51,504 bases of DNA from Bacteroides finegoldii DSM 17565 (GCF_000156195.1 NZ_GG688337.1:1-51504); one strand, 5' to 3'. Numbered from the stretch's first letter, positions 16,413-25,703 are shown. Notes: generated by a model from the sequence alone, not told the origin. Numbers and translations are program-made.

Positions 16413-17447
16413 GGCGGGGAGGAGTCGGATAATAAATAGCAGGTTCCAGCACTTGACCCAAGGAATCAAACAGTGTATTCAAGGCATCCTCATCCAATTG
16501 ATTCGAGTGACAATAAAGATGTTCTAACAGACTTCCTTGCGGTACCATTAAACGAGTTAGCTGATTATGTTCACAACGCAATTCACTAATATTAGAGTTA
16601 TCGGACAGATCAAGTTCGGTCAATTTGTTGTATGAGCAACTTAATTCCCTTAAAGAAGGGCAACATTTCAATATATCAGTAATTGATTGGAAAGCACATC
16701 CTTGTATCAATATCGCAGAAATTGAAGTCTTCTCGTTCAATTCCAGATGTGACAATACTTCATTAGAACTCAAATCAATATCGCGCAATGCCGACAAGCT
16801 TTTAAGGGAAAGGGAAGAAAAACCATTATAAGAACAATATAAACTTTCCGCTTCCGGATGACTACCAAACTCTATTGAAGTCAATTTTGGATTAGAATAA
16901 ATTTGTATAGATCGCAATCGGGAGCAGTTCCCAATCTCCAGACGCTCCAAATCTGCGAGACTACCGATATTAATACTTTCCACGTTGGGACAAAAGGTAT
17001 TCAAGTCCAATTTTCGGGTACCAGAAATGCAATTCAAAGCCAGAGATTTCATTCGCGGCATATTTCCCAAATAAAGATTACTCAAAGGAAGAAGCAAACC
17101 ACTTATATCGATAAGCTGCAGCTCTTCTGCCCAAAATCTTCACTTCGTATGATCCCTTATTTCCATATCTATATACCACTCCGCCAGTCATTGAAGAAGG
17201 GTCTTCTATTTTCTGTATACGACCGTTTCCCCAATCTATCACCATTCGTCCCCCACTTGCTACAATGTCCAATTGCCGCCAGTCTCCTACAACATTCACT
17301 GTAAAGCGAATCGTGTTTTCATCTGTCAACGCCGGAAAATTAAAATCATCTCCAAACACTCTGTTGTCTGTATCTTTACAGGCAGCAAGAGTAATGAATA
17401 AGATAATCACACACATACTCCGAACGAATTATACTCTGTCTTTTCAT
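16403..17447 (-). pseudogene. Leucine-rich-repeat lipoprotein, broken
   Basis: Three frames together spell one lipoprotein. The ATG at 17445-17447 begins MKRQSIIRS, then one base too many is needed to reach the frame MCVIILFITLAAC with a lipobox Cys. A PKD-like domain follows to about GSYEVKIL, and the frame changes again near 17125 at a GGG run; dropping one G joins it smoothly to AEELQLIDISGLLLPLSNLY. About ten LRR units of the SLKSLSAL.DIDLSSNEVL type follow. The C-terminus runs into M28 peptidase sequence in the wrong frame, somewhere within 16400-16455. The start used in frame predictions at 17097 is a TTG within the LRR domain. The surface lipoprotein is unlikely to be made. Confidence 0.78.
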
Positions 17448-17522
17448 GTTATATTTAAGTTAGCAACATACAAAAGTAAGAAAAGAAATAGATGCCATAC
17501 TCAATAGAATGAAATTTATAAG

Positions 17523-17530
17523 TAACTTTG
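17523..17530 (+). promoter_or_regulatory. -7 box for the following membrane protein
   Basis: TAACTTTG, full consensus, 31 bases before the ATG at 17562. It argues against a TTG start at 17538. Confidence 0.55.
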
Positions 17531-17561
17531 CACAAATTTGATTCGTAATTGTTATATTGGT

Positions 17562-17987
17562 ATGTGGATACTCATTATAAGTCTGGTACTGCTGGGTGTT
17601 ATCGCGCTGATAGCCGGAATCATCCGCAACAAAAGACTAGAAAAGAAAATAGAAAAAGGCGAACTGGATCGTATGCCGGAAGTGAAAGAAGTAGATGCGG
17701 AATGCTGCGGACAACATGAAGTATGTGAAAGGGATAGCTTGTTGGCCGCTGTCAGTAAAAAGATAGAATACTACGATGATGAAGAGCTGGACCAATTCAT
17801 CGGCAGACCTGGAAATGCATATACGGAAAAAGAAACAGATATGTTTCGGGATGTACTGTATACAACATTGGATATAGAAGTAGCCGGATGGGTACGTAGT
17901 CTTCAACTCCGTGGCATCGAACTGCCGGATGACCTCAAAGACGAGGTCTTTCTGATTATCGGAGAAAGAAGAAACGGAAACAGTTGA
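17562..17987 (+). CDS. Small membrane-anchored protein, unknown function
   Basis: A 141-residue protein starting MWILIISL; the frame is open upstream to a TTG at 17538, but ATG at 17562 fits the promoter better. Residues 2-22 form a membrane anchor; a Lys/Glu-rich stretch follows, then a cytoplasmic domain with a Cys pair and a His (ECCGQHEVC) and a helical C-terminus (DEELDQFIGRPGNAYTEKE, IEVAGWVRSLQLRGIELPDDL). I do not recognise a family name. It is likely co-transcribed with the metal permease and tsaE downstream. Its stop codon lies inside a CAGTTGAGAG repeat. Confidence 0.7.
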   Translation: MWILIISLVLLGVIALIAGIIRNKRLEKKIEKGELDRMPEVKEVDAECCGQHEVCERDSLLAAVSKKIEYYDDEELDQFIGRPGNAYTEKETDMFRDVLYTTLDIEVAGWVRSLQLRGIELPDDLKDEVFLIIGERRNGNS

Positions 17988-18066
17988 GAGTTGACAGTTG
18001 AGAGACGATAGTTCGTTGCTGTGATCTGATTACGGTCTTTAATTTTTAATCTTTAATTTTTAATTT
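17981..18066. repeat. Short direct repeats
   Basis: CAGTTGAGAG occurs at 17981-17990 and 17995-18004. TTTAATTTTTAAT occurs at 18039-18051 and 18053-18065. Such AGTTGAG and TTTAATTTT runs are scattered in Bacteroides intergenic DNA; another set is at 41527-41618. The first copy covers the stop codon of the preceding gene. Confidence 0.6.
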
Positions 18067-18068
18067 AC

Positions 18069-18881
18069 TTGGATTTACTACAATATACATTCTTTCAACA
18101 CGCCTTATTGGGTAGTCTGCTGGCAAGCATTGCCTGTGGGATTATCGGTACATACATCGTTACCCGCCGTCTGGTATTTATCAGTGGAGGAATCACTCAT
18201 GCTTCTTTTGGCGGTATTGGGTTAGGATTGTTTGCCGGAATTTCCCCGATACTCTCAGCGGCTGTATTCTCTGTTTTATCAGCCTTCGGTGTGGAGTGGC
18301 TTAGCAGACGGAAAGATATGCGTGAGGACTCTGCCATTGCAGTGTTCTGGACGTTGGGGATGGCACTCGGTATCATGTTCAGCTTTTTGTCACCTGGATT
18401 TGCACCCGACTTATCAGCTTATCTTTTCGGGAATATCCTGACCATCAATCAAATTGACTTATGGATGCTCGGCATATTGGCACTCATACTGACCGGATTC
18501 TTTTATCTGTTTATCCGCCCTATCGTATATATTGCCTTTGACCGTGAATTTGCACGTTCGCAGAAGATTCCGGTAGAGATATTCGAATACGTGTTAATGA
18601 TGTTCATCGCATTGACTATTGTAGCCTGCCTGCGGATGGTAGGTATTGTGTTAGCCATATCCCTTCTCACCATTCCACAAATGACGGCTAACCTCTTCAC
18701 TTATAGTTTCAAGAAAATCATCTGGTTATCCATCGGCATCGGTTTCTTAGGATGCTTGGGCGGATTATTTATTTCTTATCATTGGAAAGTCCCCTCGGGA
18801 GCTTCCATCATATTCTTCTCTATCCTGATTTATGCTGTCTGCAAAATCGGAAAGAGTTGTTGCAGGAAAAAGTCATCATAA
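18069..18881 (+). CDS. ABC-3 family metal ABC transporter permease
   Basis: A 270-residue inner-membrane protein with eight or nine hydrophobic segments, matching ZnuB/MntB/SitC-type permeases for zinc, manganese or iron. Characteristic parts are the N-terminal LLGSLLASIACGIIGTYIVTRRLVFISGGITHASFGGIG and the central LRMVGIVLAISLLTIPQMTA. The start appears to be TTG at 18069 (TTG GAT TTA), as no ATG is suitably placed. No ATPase or solute-binding gene is next to it; the downstream genes are tsaE and an Imm17-like gene. The partners must be encoded elsewhere. The metal cannot be inferred. Confidence 0.82.
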   Translation: MDLLQYTFFQHALLGSLLASIACGIIGTYIVTRRLVFISGGITHASFGGIGLGLFAGISPILSAAVFSVLSAFGVEWLSRRKDMREDSAIAVFWTLGMALGIMFSFLSPGFAPDLSAYLFGNILTINQIDLWMLGILALILTGFFYLFIRPIVYIAFDREFARSQKIPVEIFEYVLMMFIALTIVACLRMVGIVLAISLLTIPQMTANLFTYSFKKIIWLSIGIGFLGCLGGLFISYHWKVPSGASIIFFSILIYAVCKIGKSCCRKKSS

Positions 18882-18893
18882 TAAATATAGTAT

Positions 18894-19307
18894 ATGGAAA
18901 TCAAAATTCAATCACTGGAAAGTATCCATGAAGCAGCCCAGGAATTCATCGCTGCCATGGGCGACAACACTGTATTTGCTTTATACGGAAAGATGGGTGC
19001 CGGTAAAACCACATTTGTAAAAGCACTCTGCGAAGAATTGGGTGTAGCCGATGTCATCAGTTCTCCAACTTTTGCTATTGTCAACGAATACCGTTCGGAC
19101 GAAACCGGAGAGTTAATTTATCACTTCGATTTTTACCGTATCAAGAAACTAAGTGAAGTGTACGATATGGGATACGAAGATTATTTCTACAGTGGCGCTC
19201 TCTGCTTTATCGAATGGCCGGAACTGGTGGAAGAATTACTGCCGGGTGACGCCGTAAAAGTAACGATTGAAGAACTGGAAGACGGAAGTAGAGTGATTAA
19301 ACTATGA
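18894..19307 (+). CDS. tsaE: TsaE, tRNA t6A synthesis ATPase
   Basis: TsaE is a small P-loop ATPase that, with TsaB and TsaD, forms the complex placing threonylcarbamoyl on A37 of tRNAs that read ANN codons. The 137-residue product has the Walker A loop GKMGAGKT (about 32-39), the SSPTFAIVNEY stretch and the aspartate-rich YHFDFYRI segment typical of the family, with CFIEWPEL near the C-terminus. It starts 12 bases after the permease stop and overlaps the following gene by ATGA. Essential in most bacteria. Confidence 0.92.
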   Translation: MEIKIQSLESIHEAAQEFIAAMGDNTVFALYGKMGAGKTTFVKALCEELGVADVISSPTFAIVNEYRSDETGELIYHFDFYRIKKLSEVYDMGYEDYFYSGALCFIEWPELVEELLPGDAVKVTIEELEDGSRVIKL

Positions 19308-19531
19308 CCGGACAATATATCGTACAAGGAATCTTTGCGCTGGCAGGAACTGTCTCCCTGCTGGCGTCATTGCTTAACTGGGACTGGTTCTTTACAACAC
19401 GTAATGCGCAAACCATTGTCAGAAATGTAGGACGTAACCGGGCACGACTCTTCTATGGGATATTAGGGATTATCATTATAGGCATGGCTATCTTCTTTTT
19501 TGTAGAAACACGAAAAGTCATGGGATTATAA
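19304..19531 (+). CDS. Imm17-like small membrane protein
   Basis: A 75-residue protein with two membrane helices (about 8-24 and 48-68) joined by a loop WDWFFTTRNAQTIVRNVGRNRARLFY. It resembles the immunity 17 family (Imm17), named from bioinformatic association with polymorphic toxins. There is no toxin gene nearby: it overlaps tsaE by four bases (ATGA 19304-19307), so it looks like a constitutive housekeeping member. Conserved placement next to tsaE would argue against a toxin-immunity role. Function unknown. Confidence 0.7.
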   Translation: MTGQYIVQGIFALAGTVSLLASLLNWDWFFTTRNAQTIVRNVGRNRARLFYGILGIIIIGMAIFFFVETRKVMGL

Positions 19532-19575
19532 GCTTTATAAGAAATAAAGAAAAGTCAGACCATTATTGATTTATA

Positions 19576-20886
19576 TTACAATAGTTGCCGTGCTTTCATC
19601 TCCAAATATTTATTAATCACATCAATTGAAAGATTTTCCGGTGTGGTCAACAAAGAATAGATCCCGTGCTGCTTCAAAGTAGATACGATGAGCCGTTTCT
19701 CGTAAGCAAACTTCTCTGCAATCACATGGCGATAATAGCCTTCCGTATCTTTTGCCGGTTGTGCAATGTATTCCTTCAGATCGGCATCCTCGAAAAAGAC
19801 CACGAGCAAACGGTGACGGTGATTCAGCTGTTTCAGATAAGACAACTGGCGATTCATGCTGCCTATACTCGAAAAGTTGGTATAGAGCACTAACAAGCTC
19901 CGTTTACCAACATGTTTGTTCAGATGCACACAAAGAGCCGAGAAATCCGTCTCTCCGAAAGTAGTCTGCTGACTATACAGATTCTCCAACAACGTTTGCA
20001 TATATCCCGGCTGCCTGGAAGCAGGGACAAAAGTATCGAAGTGTTCATCAAAGGTCACCAATCCGGCTTTGTCTTCTTTCCGCATGGCAACATACGAAAG
20101 CACCAGCGAAGCATTAATCGCATAATCCAACAAAGTCATCCCACGAAAAGCCTGCTGCATCACCCGTCCTTTATCTATCACATTGTAAATCTGCTGCGAA
20201 CGTTCATCCTGATATACATTCACCATAAGCTCATGCCTGCGTGCACTCGCTTTCCAGTTAATCGTACGATAATCGTCTCCCTTTACATACTCTTTGATTT
20301 GTTCAAACTCCGTATGATGTCCCACCCTGCGAATACGCTTTATTCCCAGCTCGGTCAGATTATCGCTCATCGCCAACAATTCATATTGATGAAGCATCAG
20401 ATAAGACGGATACACCTTGATATCCAAAGGTTCCGCACAGGTATAACGACGGGAAACCAGCCCAATCCTTCCGGTCACAAAAACTCTGACATACCCAAAC
20501 GAATAAACACCGCGACGGGTAGGACGCAGACGATAAGTTATCGTCTTTCCTTCATTCGCCTGTAACTTCGTACGAAAGTCAACATCACGTTTCTGAAAAA
20601 CGACAGGAATCTCATCAATAACCTCTAAAGAAACAGGATACGTATAGCTGCTTTCCACACGAATACTTACCTCATTCTCATCACCATTGGAGAAGCGGTC
20701 GGCACACTGACGGAAAGCCTGTATTCCCCGAATACGATAAAGAGAATACACATCTGCCGATACCACCAAAAACAAGACAAAAAGTGTCCACTGCCCGATG
20801 ACAAAGAACGGAGCAAGAACGTATCCGCTACCCAGCAACAGGATAACTACGATCAGGGCAATATAGAAGCGACGAGTTAAAAACAT
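19576..20886 (-). CDS. DUF58 domain protein
   Basis: A 436-residue membrane-anchored protein. Two hydrophobic segments at about 8-50 are followed by a beta-rich region and the DUF58 core: the signature VKGDDYRTINWKASARR (about 205-220), then a von Willebrand A-like region (NVIDKGRVM, ending in VVFFEDADL). DUF58 proteins work with MoxR ATPases, which lie one codon upstream (20887). It is the last gene of the minus-strand cluster. The role is probably in cell-envelope maintenance; this is inference from related clusters. Confidence 0.87.
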   Translation of the reverse strand: MFLTRRFYIALIVVILLLGSGYVLAPFFVIGQWTLFVLFLVVSADVYSLYRIRGIQAFRQCADRFSNGDENEVSIRVESSYTYPVSLEVIDEIPVVFQKRDVDFRTKLQANEGKTITYRLRPTRRGVYSFGYVRVFVTGRIGLVSRRYTCAEPLDIKVYPSYLMLHQYELLAMSDNLTELGIKRIRRVGHHTEFEQIKEYVKGDDYRTINWKASARRHELMVNVYQDERSQQIYNVIDKGRVMQQAFRGMTLLDYAINASLVLSYVAMRKEDKAGLVTFDEHFDTFVPASRQPGYMQTLLENLYSQQTTFGETDFSALCVHLNKHVGKRSLLVLYTNFSSIGSMNRQLSYLKQLNHRHRLLVVFFEDADLKEYIAQPAKDTEGYYRHVIAEKFAYEKRLIVSTLKQHGIYSLLTTPENLSIDVINKYLEMKARQLL

Positions 20887-21861
20887 CTATTTCGGGACTT
20901 CCACTTTATCAATCAAACGCTGTGTCACTTTCACCGGAGAATAACCTTCCATTTCAGCTTCCGCAGTCAGGATCAGGCGATGCTGAAGCACATACGGAGC
21001 AACGAACTTGATATCCTCCGGTGTCACAAAATCCCGTCCTTGCAAAAGAGCATAGGCCTTTGAAGATTGCAACATCGCTACGGAAGCACGTGGAGAAGCT
21101 CCTAGATACACTGCCTTGCTAGTACGAGTCTGCTGCACAATCAACGCGATATATTGAAGCAGCGTACGGTCTACAAACACCCGGCTCATCAAGGCACGAA
21201 GAGAAAGAAGTTCTTCTTTAGTAAGTACGGGGGTCACATCTTCCAGTTTTACCAATGCCGCATTCGTATGGTGGCGTTCCAGAATATTCACTTCCTCTTC
21301 CAGCGAAGGATAATCCATCGTTATCTTCATCAGAAAACGGTCGAGCTGCGCTTCGGGAAGTTTGTATGTCCCCTCCTGCTCCACCGGGTTCTGAGTAGCC
21401 AGAATCGTATAAAGTTCCCCCATCCGGTGAGTGGTCCCGTCGATACTGACCTGGCGTTCTTCCATCACTTCAAACAAGGCAGCCTGTGTCTTCGCAGGAG
21501 CACGGTTGATTTCATCTACCAATACGATATCTGCAAAAATCGGCCCCTGATGAAAGTCAAAACCATTGGTTTTCATATTAAACACAGTTGTACCCAGCAC
21601 ATCACTCGGCATTAAATCCGGAGTAAACTGGATACGACTGAAGTCAGCATCAATCAGACGGGCAGTCAAACGAGCCAATAGTGTCTTCGCAACGCCCGGA
21701 ACACCTTCTATCAATACGTGTCCATTCGCCAGAATAGCCGTCAACACCAAATCAACAGTCTGCTCCTGTCCCACAACGATGGACGCAATCCGCTCCTTCA
21801 ACTCCTGTATCTTCTCGGAAAAAAGAGTTAAATCTAACCGTTGTTCTGTATTCTCTTCCAT
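20887..21861 (-). CDS. MoxR-family AAA+ ATPase
   Basis: A 324-residue cytoplasmic AAA+ chaperone-like ATPase of the MoxR family. Walker A is at 53-60 (GVPGVAKT), Walker B at LVDEINRAP (114-122), sensor 1 in LATQNPVEQEGTYKLPEAQLDRF, and a sensor 2 arginine in GASPRASVAML. It immediately precedes the DUF58 gene, whose start codon follows the stop with no gap. MoxR enzymes are thought to load metals or remodel partner proteins with von Willebrand domains. Preceded by a DUF4350 gene. Confidence 0.92.
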   Translation of the reverse strand: MEENTEQRLDLTLFSEKIQELKERIASIVVGQEQTVDLVLTAILANGHVLIEGVPGVAKTLLARLTARLIDADFSRIQFTPDLMPSDVLGTTVFNMKTNGFDFHQGPIFADIVLVDEINRAPAKTQAALFEVMEERQVSIDGTTHRMGELYTILATQNPVEQEGTYKLPEAQLDRFLMKITMDYPSLEEEVNILERHHTNAALVKLEDVTPVLTKEELLSLRALMSRVFVDRTLLQYIALIVQQTRTSKAVYLGASPRASVAMLQSSKAYALLQGRDFVTPEDIKFVAPYVLQHRLILTAEAEMEGYSPVKVTQRLIDKVEVPK

Positions 21862-21872
21862 AAATTTCTTCT

Positions 21873-23147
21873 TTAGATATGATTGATTATTTCATTCATT
21901 TTATCAATAAGCACTTTCATTTGCTCCGCATTAATCCTGCGTCCTCCGTAAATCACCGGCCGCACTTCACGAATAAACTTCGCAATCTCTTCAACCTCCA
22001 TCCCCGTTTTCCGGGCAATCCGGTGAAAAGAGCGTTCATCATCCGCCACCTCTTCAATGTCTACCTGAATCTCCCTTCTCAACTCTTCGGCAAAATAAGT
22101 AAACTTCTTCCGCACCAAGTCGTCATGGTCCTTCTTTTGAAAATACAGTGTACCTATCAGTTCAGTAAATTCGAGAGATCTATTTGCCGGTTCACGTATG
22201 ACGGGGATAACCCGCTGCCGCCTCTTTGCCGTAAATATCATAAAGAGAAGAATGGCAATCATCGTCAGATACAAAGCCCAGCGAAGCGGTGGCTGCGAAA
22301 GGAAATAGCGGAAAGGGGACTTCTGCACCTGCACCGTTTCTTTCGTATATCCTTCCGTGCGAAGAACAGGAAGATCTCCCATGTGCGACAGCAAACGGAA
22401 GAGATAGGCTCCATTTCCTCCATCCAACATCCCATAGTTTGTAAAAAGTAAAGGAGTGGAAACTAAAATAATCTCTCCTTTACCATGCCGATAGGACATC
22501 GCGACAGGTATACACGAAAGACTATCCGTCACCAAAGAATCCGCTTCGGTCTCATAGCGAAACTCGTTCGAGTCAATCACCCTTTGTGCCAAGACCTCAC
22601 TCCGGAGCGAATCCATCCAAAAGTAGGACGAGCAGAATTGAGGATAAAAATAAAAAGTCCGGCGTGAATACACTGTAGAATCTCCCACCCAGCATATACT
22701 GTCTTTTGCCAACAGAGAAGCGGCATATTTCTTTAAAGCCATCGGACTGAAATAAGAATAGTAAGTTCTGAAGTCCAACGTATCTTCCAAATTTGTGCCA
22801 AATAAAGTACTCACTAACATTATTTTATTGCCCCGATCAGCCATCCGCAGCAAAGCCTTCACGTCCACGCTCGACAATATCAAGTCATCAGCTATAGCTA
22901 ATATACCTTTACACTGTCCTACCGTATCCTCTTGTTCCAACTGATAGAAACTTTTCTTCGACAGCGCATATCCATGCGGCAAACAGGACAACAACAGGCT
23001 ATCGAACACCTCACAACCGAAAGGCTGTTTGTCGTAATGACCGAAAGTCGGTTTCCACACAAATTTCTTCGGCAAATGATATTCTACCGCAAACATGACC
23101 AACAAAAAGACTACGATAAAGATAATAAACCAACGGCTTCCTTTCAC
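21873..23147 (-). CDS. DUF4350 domain membrane protein
   Basis: A 424-residue protein with an N-terminal membrane anchor (about 6-22), an extracytoplasmic DUF4350 domain (about 40-260), and a second membrane segment (about 285-305) followed by a cytoplasmic C-terminal tail. Motifs such as KGILAIADDL and SVDVKALLRMADRGNKIMLVS resemble the N-terminal Rossmann-like fold of DUF4350. These genes occur between DUF4129 and MoxR in Bacteroidetes clusters. Its start overlaps the DUF4129 gene end by four bases (ATGA), so it is translationally coupled. Confidence 0.8.
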   Translation of the reverse strand: MKGSRWFIIFIVVFLLVMFAVEYHLPKKFVWKPTFGHYDKQPFGCEVFDSLLLSCLPHGYALSKKSFYQLEQEDTVGQCKGILAIADDLILSSVDVKALLRMADRGNKIMLVSTLFGTNLEDTLDFRTYYSYFSPMALKKYAASLLAKDSICWVGDSTVYSRRTFYFYPQFCSSYFWMDSLRSEVLAQRVIDSNEFRYETEADSLVTDSLSCIPVAMSYRHGKGEIILVSTPLLFTNYGMLDGGNGAYLFRLLSHMGDLPVLRTEGYTKETVQVQKSPFRYFLSQPPLRWALYLTMIAILLFMIFTAKRRQRVIPVIREPANRSLEFTELIGTLYFQKKDHDDLVRKKFTYFAEELRREIQVDIEEVADDERSFHRIARKTGMEVEEIAKFIREVRPVIYGGRRINAEQMKVLIDKMNEIINHI

Positions 23148-23761
23148 GAGACGCCTCCTTTCTCTATTTCTTCCTGTAAAGCCCGCATTGTCCGGAAAAG
23201 TTCTTCCGTCGCTTCAAAATTTCCATAGCGCACCTGCAAAAAATGGTTTGTCAGTTGCCGGAAAGCAGAGAGTCGCACTTCATACAGATATTGCGTAGGA
23301 GTCTTATAAGGTTGCCATTCGATACGGGCCGCATCACTCAACCGCTTCAATGTCTGCAAATAAAGCAACCGTACAGCCTCCCGATAGTTCCTTTGAGAAA
23401 GAGCCTCGTTAATCCCTTCCGGAAAGTCGACTCCGTAAATCGTATCTTCTTCCACCGCATAAGGCAATGTTCTCTTACCGGAGCGCATGAACAGTTCGGG
23501 ACGTTTCTTATAGACAAACCAACTAACCAAAAGCAGGATAAAGACAGCGATACAAACCAGAATAAGTTCCGAATACTCATCAGCAAAACGGCTGCCGAAT
23601 ATTTCACGCAGAAATTCCCCAAACTGTTTATTGATCCATTCGAAGAGATTAATCTCCGGAGCAATCAACTCACGGTTATAGTTATACGCCGGATCAGATT
23701 GCCATCGGGCAAGCTGCGTCGTATCACAGACCAACGTATCAGTCGGGGAGGTCAGATTCAT
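23144..23761 (-). CDS. DUF4129 domain membrane protein
   Basis: A 205-residue protein. It has one membrane segment (about 65-85) and a C-terminal DUF4129 domain of about 60 residues with FPEGINEALSQRNYREAVRLLYLQTLKRL and LTNHFLQVRYGNFEATEE. The N-terminal 60 residues lie outside the cytoplasm. DUF4129 is often linked to transglutaminase-like or MoxR/DUF58 clusters. It overlaps the DUF4350 gene downstream by four bases and lies 17 bases after the preceding gene. Role unknown beyond the cluster association. Confidence 0.8.
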   Translation of the reverse strand: MNLTSPTDTLVCDTTQLARWQSDPAYNYNRELIAPEINLFEWINKQFGEFLREIFGSRFADEYSELILVCIAVFILLLVSWFVYKKRPELFMRSGKRTLPYAVEEDTIYGVDFPEGINEALSQRNYREAVRLLYLQTLKRLSDAARIEWQPYKTPTQYLYEVRLSAFRQLTNHFLQVRYGNFEATEELFRTMRALQEEIEKGGVS

Positions 23762-23778
23762 TTCTCCTGTGTCTGATG

Positions 23779-24717
23779 TTAGAGTTTATCAAAATTATCT
23801 ATATCACTTTCCACCGTTATGCTGTCCACCACCTCAGATGCGTGACCGTACTGATAGACCAGACCGACAACCGTAAACATGGCTGACAAGTAAGAGCCAT
23901 ACAACATCAGGACAGAGAACAGATATTGTGCAAAGTTCAGTCCGACAGAAGCCCCTGCTTCACCACCGTCACTCATGGTAAATACCATTTTCACGATATA
24001 GATTATATACCACGGTATGGAAACGATTCCCTGCAACACGCTAGCAATAAGTCCCATCACAATAAGAATCAGAAAAACCCCTCCCCAAGTGGCAAATCCC
24101 AACCGGAAGGTCTTCCTGAATGCCTCCATTAACGAAATCTCCTCAAACAAATAAATCGGAGCCATCAAGGCAAGAGGTATGGCAAATGCAAACAATAACG
24201 GAAGAGTGAGCAGTAACGTAAATGGAGTCAACACTGCCAACAGCACTATAATGATAACGGCAAGCAGAAGCAAAAAGCTACAGAACACCCCTATAATGAA
24301 TAATCTTTTGATATTACGAAGTAATAACGGTTTTATATCGTTAAAGAGAATTCCATTCAGACGTTCTTCCCGTTCAATGTATAACCGGATCATGGCATAA
24401 ATTAAAGAGGTCAACAGCAAGGCTCCCAAAAATGAAAAAAAGACAAGTCCTGCATAATTGAATGCGAACGAAGGTCCGAAAACGGATAACGGATCATCTC
24501 CCATTCCACCTGCCGCCTGCATAGCGGTAAGATCCGTCATACCGCCCATCAACCCGCTAAAATTTGCCGCTTGAAGCAAACAGACCGGAAGTATCAGATA
24601 CGTTGCATACTTCAGCAACTGCTTCCAATTTTCCTTTATAAAATCAAAAGAAGCATTCAGCTTCTCACCGAAAGGACGTTTCACATACATCGCAATCTTA
24701 GGTTTCTGTGATTCCAT
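23779..24717 (-). CDS. Polytopic membrane protein of the MoxR cluster
   Basis: A 312-residue integral membrane protein with about six hydrophobic segments (near 40-55, 90-110, 130-185, 210-235, 265-285) and a cytoplasmic N-terminus that includes FGEKLNASFDFIKENWKQLLKYATYLI. It has the look of DUF975/YciC-type proteins, but I do not give it a name with confidence. The start codon is 20 bases inside the end of the SpoIIM gene, so the two are coupled. Function unknown. Confidence 0.7.
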   Translation of the reverse strand: MESQKPKIAMYVKRPFGEKLNASFDFIKENWKQLLKYATYLILPVCLLQAANFSGLMGGMTDLTAMQAAGGMGDDPLSVFGPSFAFNYAGLVFFSFLGALLLTSLIYAMIRLYIEREERLNGILFNDIKPLLLRNIKRLFIIGVFCSFLLLLAVIIIVLLAVLTPFTLLLTLPLLFAFAIPLALMAPIYLFEEISLMEAFRKTFRLGFATWGGVFLILIVMGLIASVLQGIVSIPWYIIYIVKMVFTMSDGGEAGASVGLNFAQYLFSVLMLYGSYLSAMFTVVGLVYQYGHASEVVDSITVESDIDNFDKL

Positions 24718-25660
24718 GTTTTTTCTTATTTGGTAAATAAATATAGTAGAAAATAATAAATGCCAGTGAAGTGAGAATTACGCCAAGCCTCAACATATCC
24801 GGAAGTTCCGTATGACGGGTTATAAACCCTTCTATAAATCCTGCCATTATAAATACGGGGACAGTGCCTATAACTATTTTCAGCCCGCGCTTTGCTCCCC
24901 GACGGAAGGATTCAATCCTCGAATAAGTCCCGGGAAACAGCCATCCGTTACCTAAAGCCAGCCCGGCGGCACCTGCCACAATAATTGCCCAGATTTCGAG
25001 CGTACCATGCAGCCAGACGGCAAGAGTAGACTCCCAAAGCAAACCGTGCTGATAAAAGAAAGTCTGAAAGGCTCCTATCATAATCCCATTGGAGAGAAGC
25101 ATATAGCCTGTACCGAAACTGGTCAGCAGTCCCATTGCAAAACAGTTGAAAGATACCATAACATTGTTGAGCGTAATCCCCAGAAACATCGGAACTTCAT
25201 CCGAACCGTTATAAACCGCCATCGGCTCACCATTGGCTATATTGTCCAATGTCATGTCCACATAGCCGTTTCCTAGAATCAAGCGGACGAAATCCGGATC
25301 GTTTGCAGCAGACAATACTCCAATCAGTGCGCTGGCAACGAAAATAATAAAAGAAACCAGTAACTCGCGATGTGCATCATACATTGTTTGCGGCACTTCC
25401 TGCGTCCAAAAGGTGATAATCCGTGTCCACTTCTCGCGTTTATTCCGATAGATTTCATTATGCAACGCCGAAGCCAGATTATTCAGATAAATAGTGATGC
25501 GGGAAGTCGGGAAATGTGTCTGGGCGAATGCCAGGTCAGCAGTCAGGTCTGTATACGCATCCGCAAGTCGGTCGGGAGACAAGCCGACAGCCTGCTCCAC
25601 AATCTTCTCTGTCTCTTTCCATTTTTCAATGTTCCGACGAATAAACGTAACCTCTTTCAT
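24698..25660 (-). CDS. SpoIIM-like (DUF95) membrane protein
   Basis: A 320-residue protein of the stage II sporulation protein M family, found in many non-sporing bacteria. An N-terminal cytoplasmic region (1-100, with FIRRNIEKWKETEKI) precedes about five membrane helices. Family marks are the EVPMFLGITLNNVMVSFNCFAMG stretch and LEIWAIIVAGAAGLALG. It is the first gene of the minus-strand cluster and has its own promoter at 25704-25735. SpoIIM homologues are co-located with MoxR clusters and with RDD proteins, as here on the other strand. No spore pathway is implied. Confidence 0.88.
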   Translation of the reverse strand: MKEVTFIRRNIEKWKETEKIVEQAVGLSPDRLADAYTDLTADLAFAQTHFPTSRITIYLNNLASALHNEIYRNKREKWTRIITFWTQEVPQTMYDAHRELLVSFIIFVASALIGVLSAANDPDFVRLILGNGYVDMTLDNIANGEPMAVYNGSDEVPMFLGITLNNVMVSFNCFAMGLLTSFGTGYMLLSNGIMIGAFQTFFYQHGLLWESTLAVWLHGTLEIWAIIVAGAAGLALGNGWLFPGTYSRIESFRRGAKRGLKIVIGTVPVFIMAGFIEGFITRHTELPDMLRLGVILTSLAFIIFYYIYLPNKKKHGITET

Positions 25661-25703
25661 GCTTTTCAGTAAATTCCGGATAAGTTTTGTCCGAAACCGG
25701 AAG

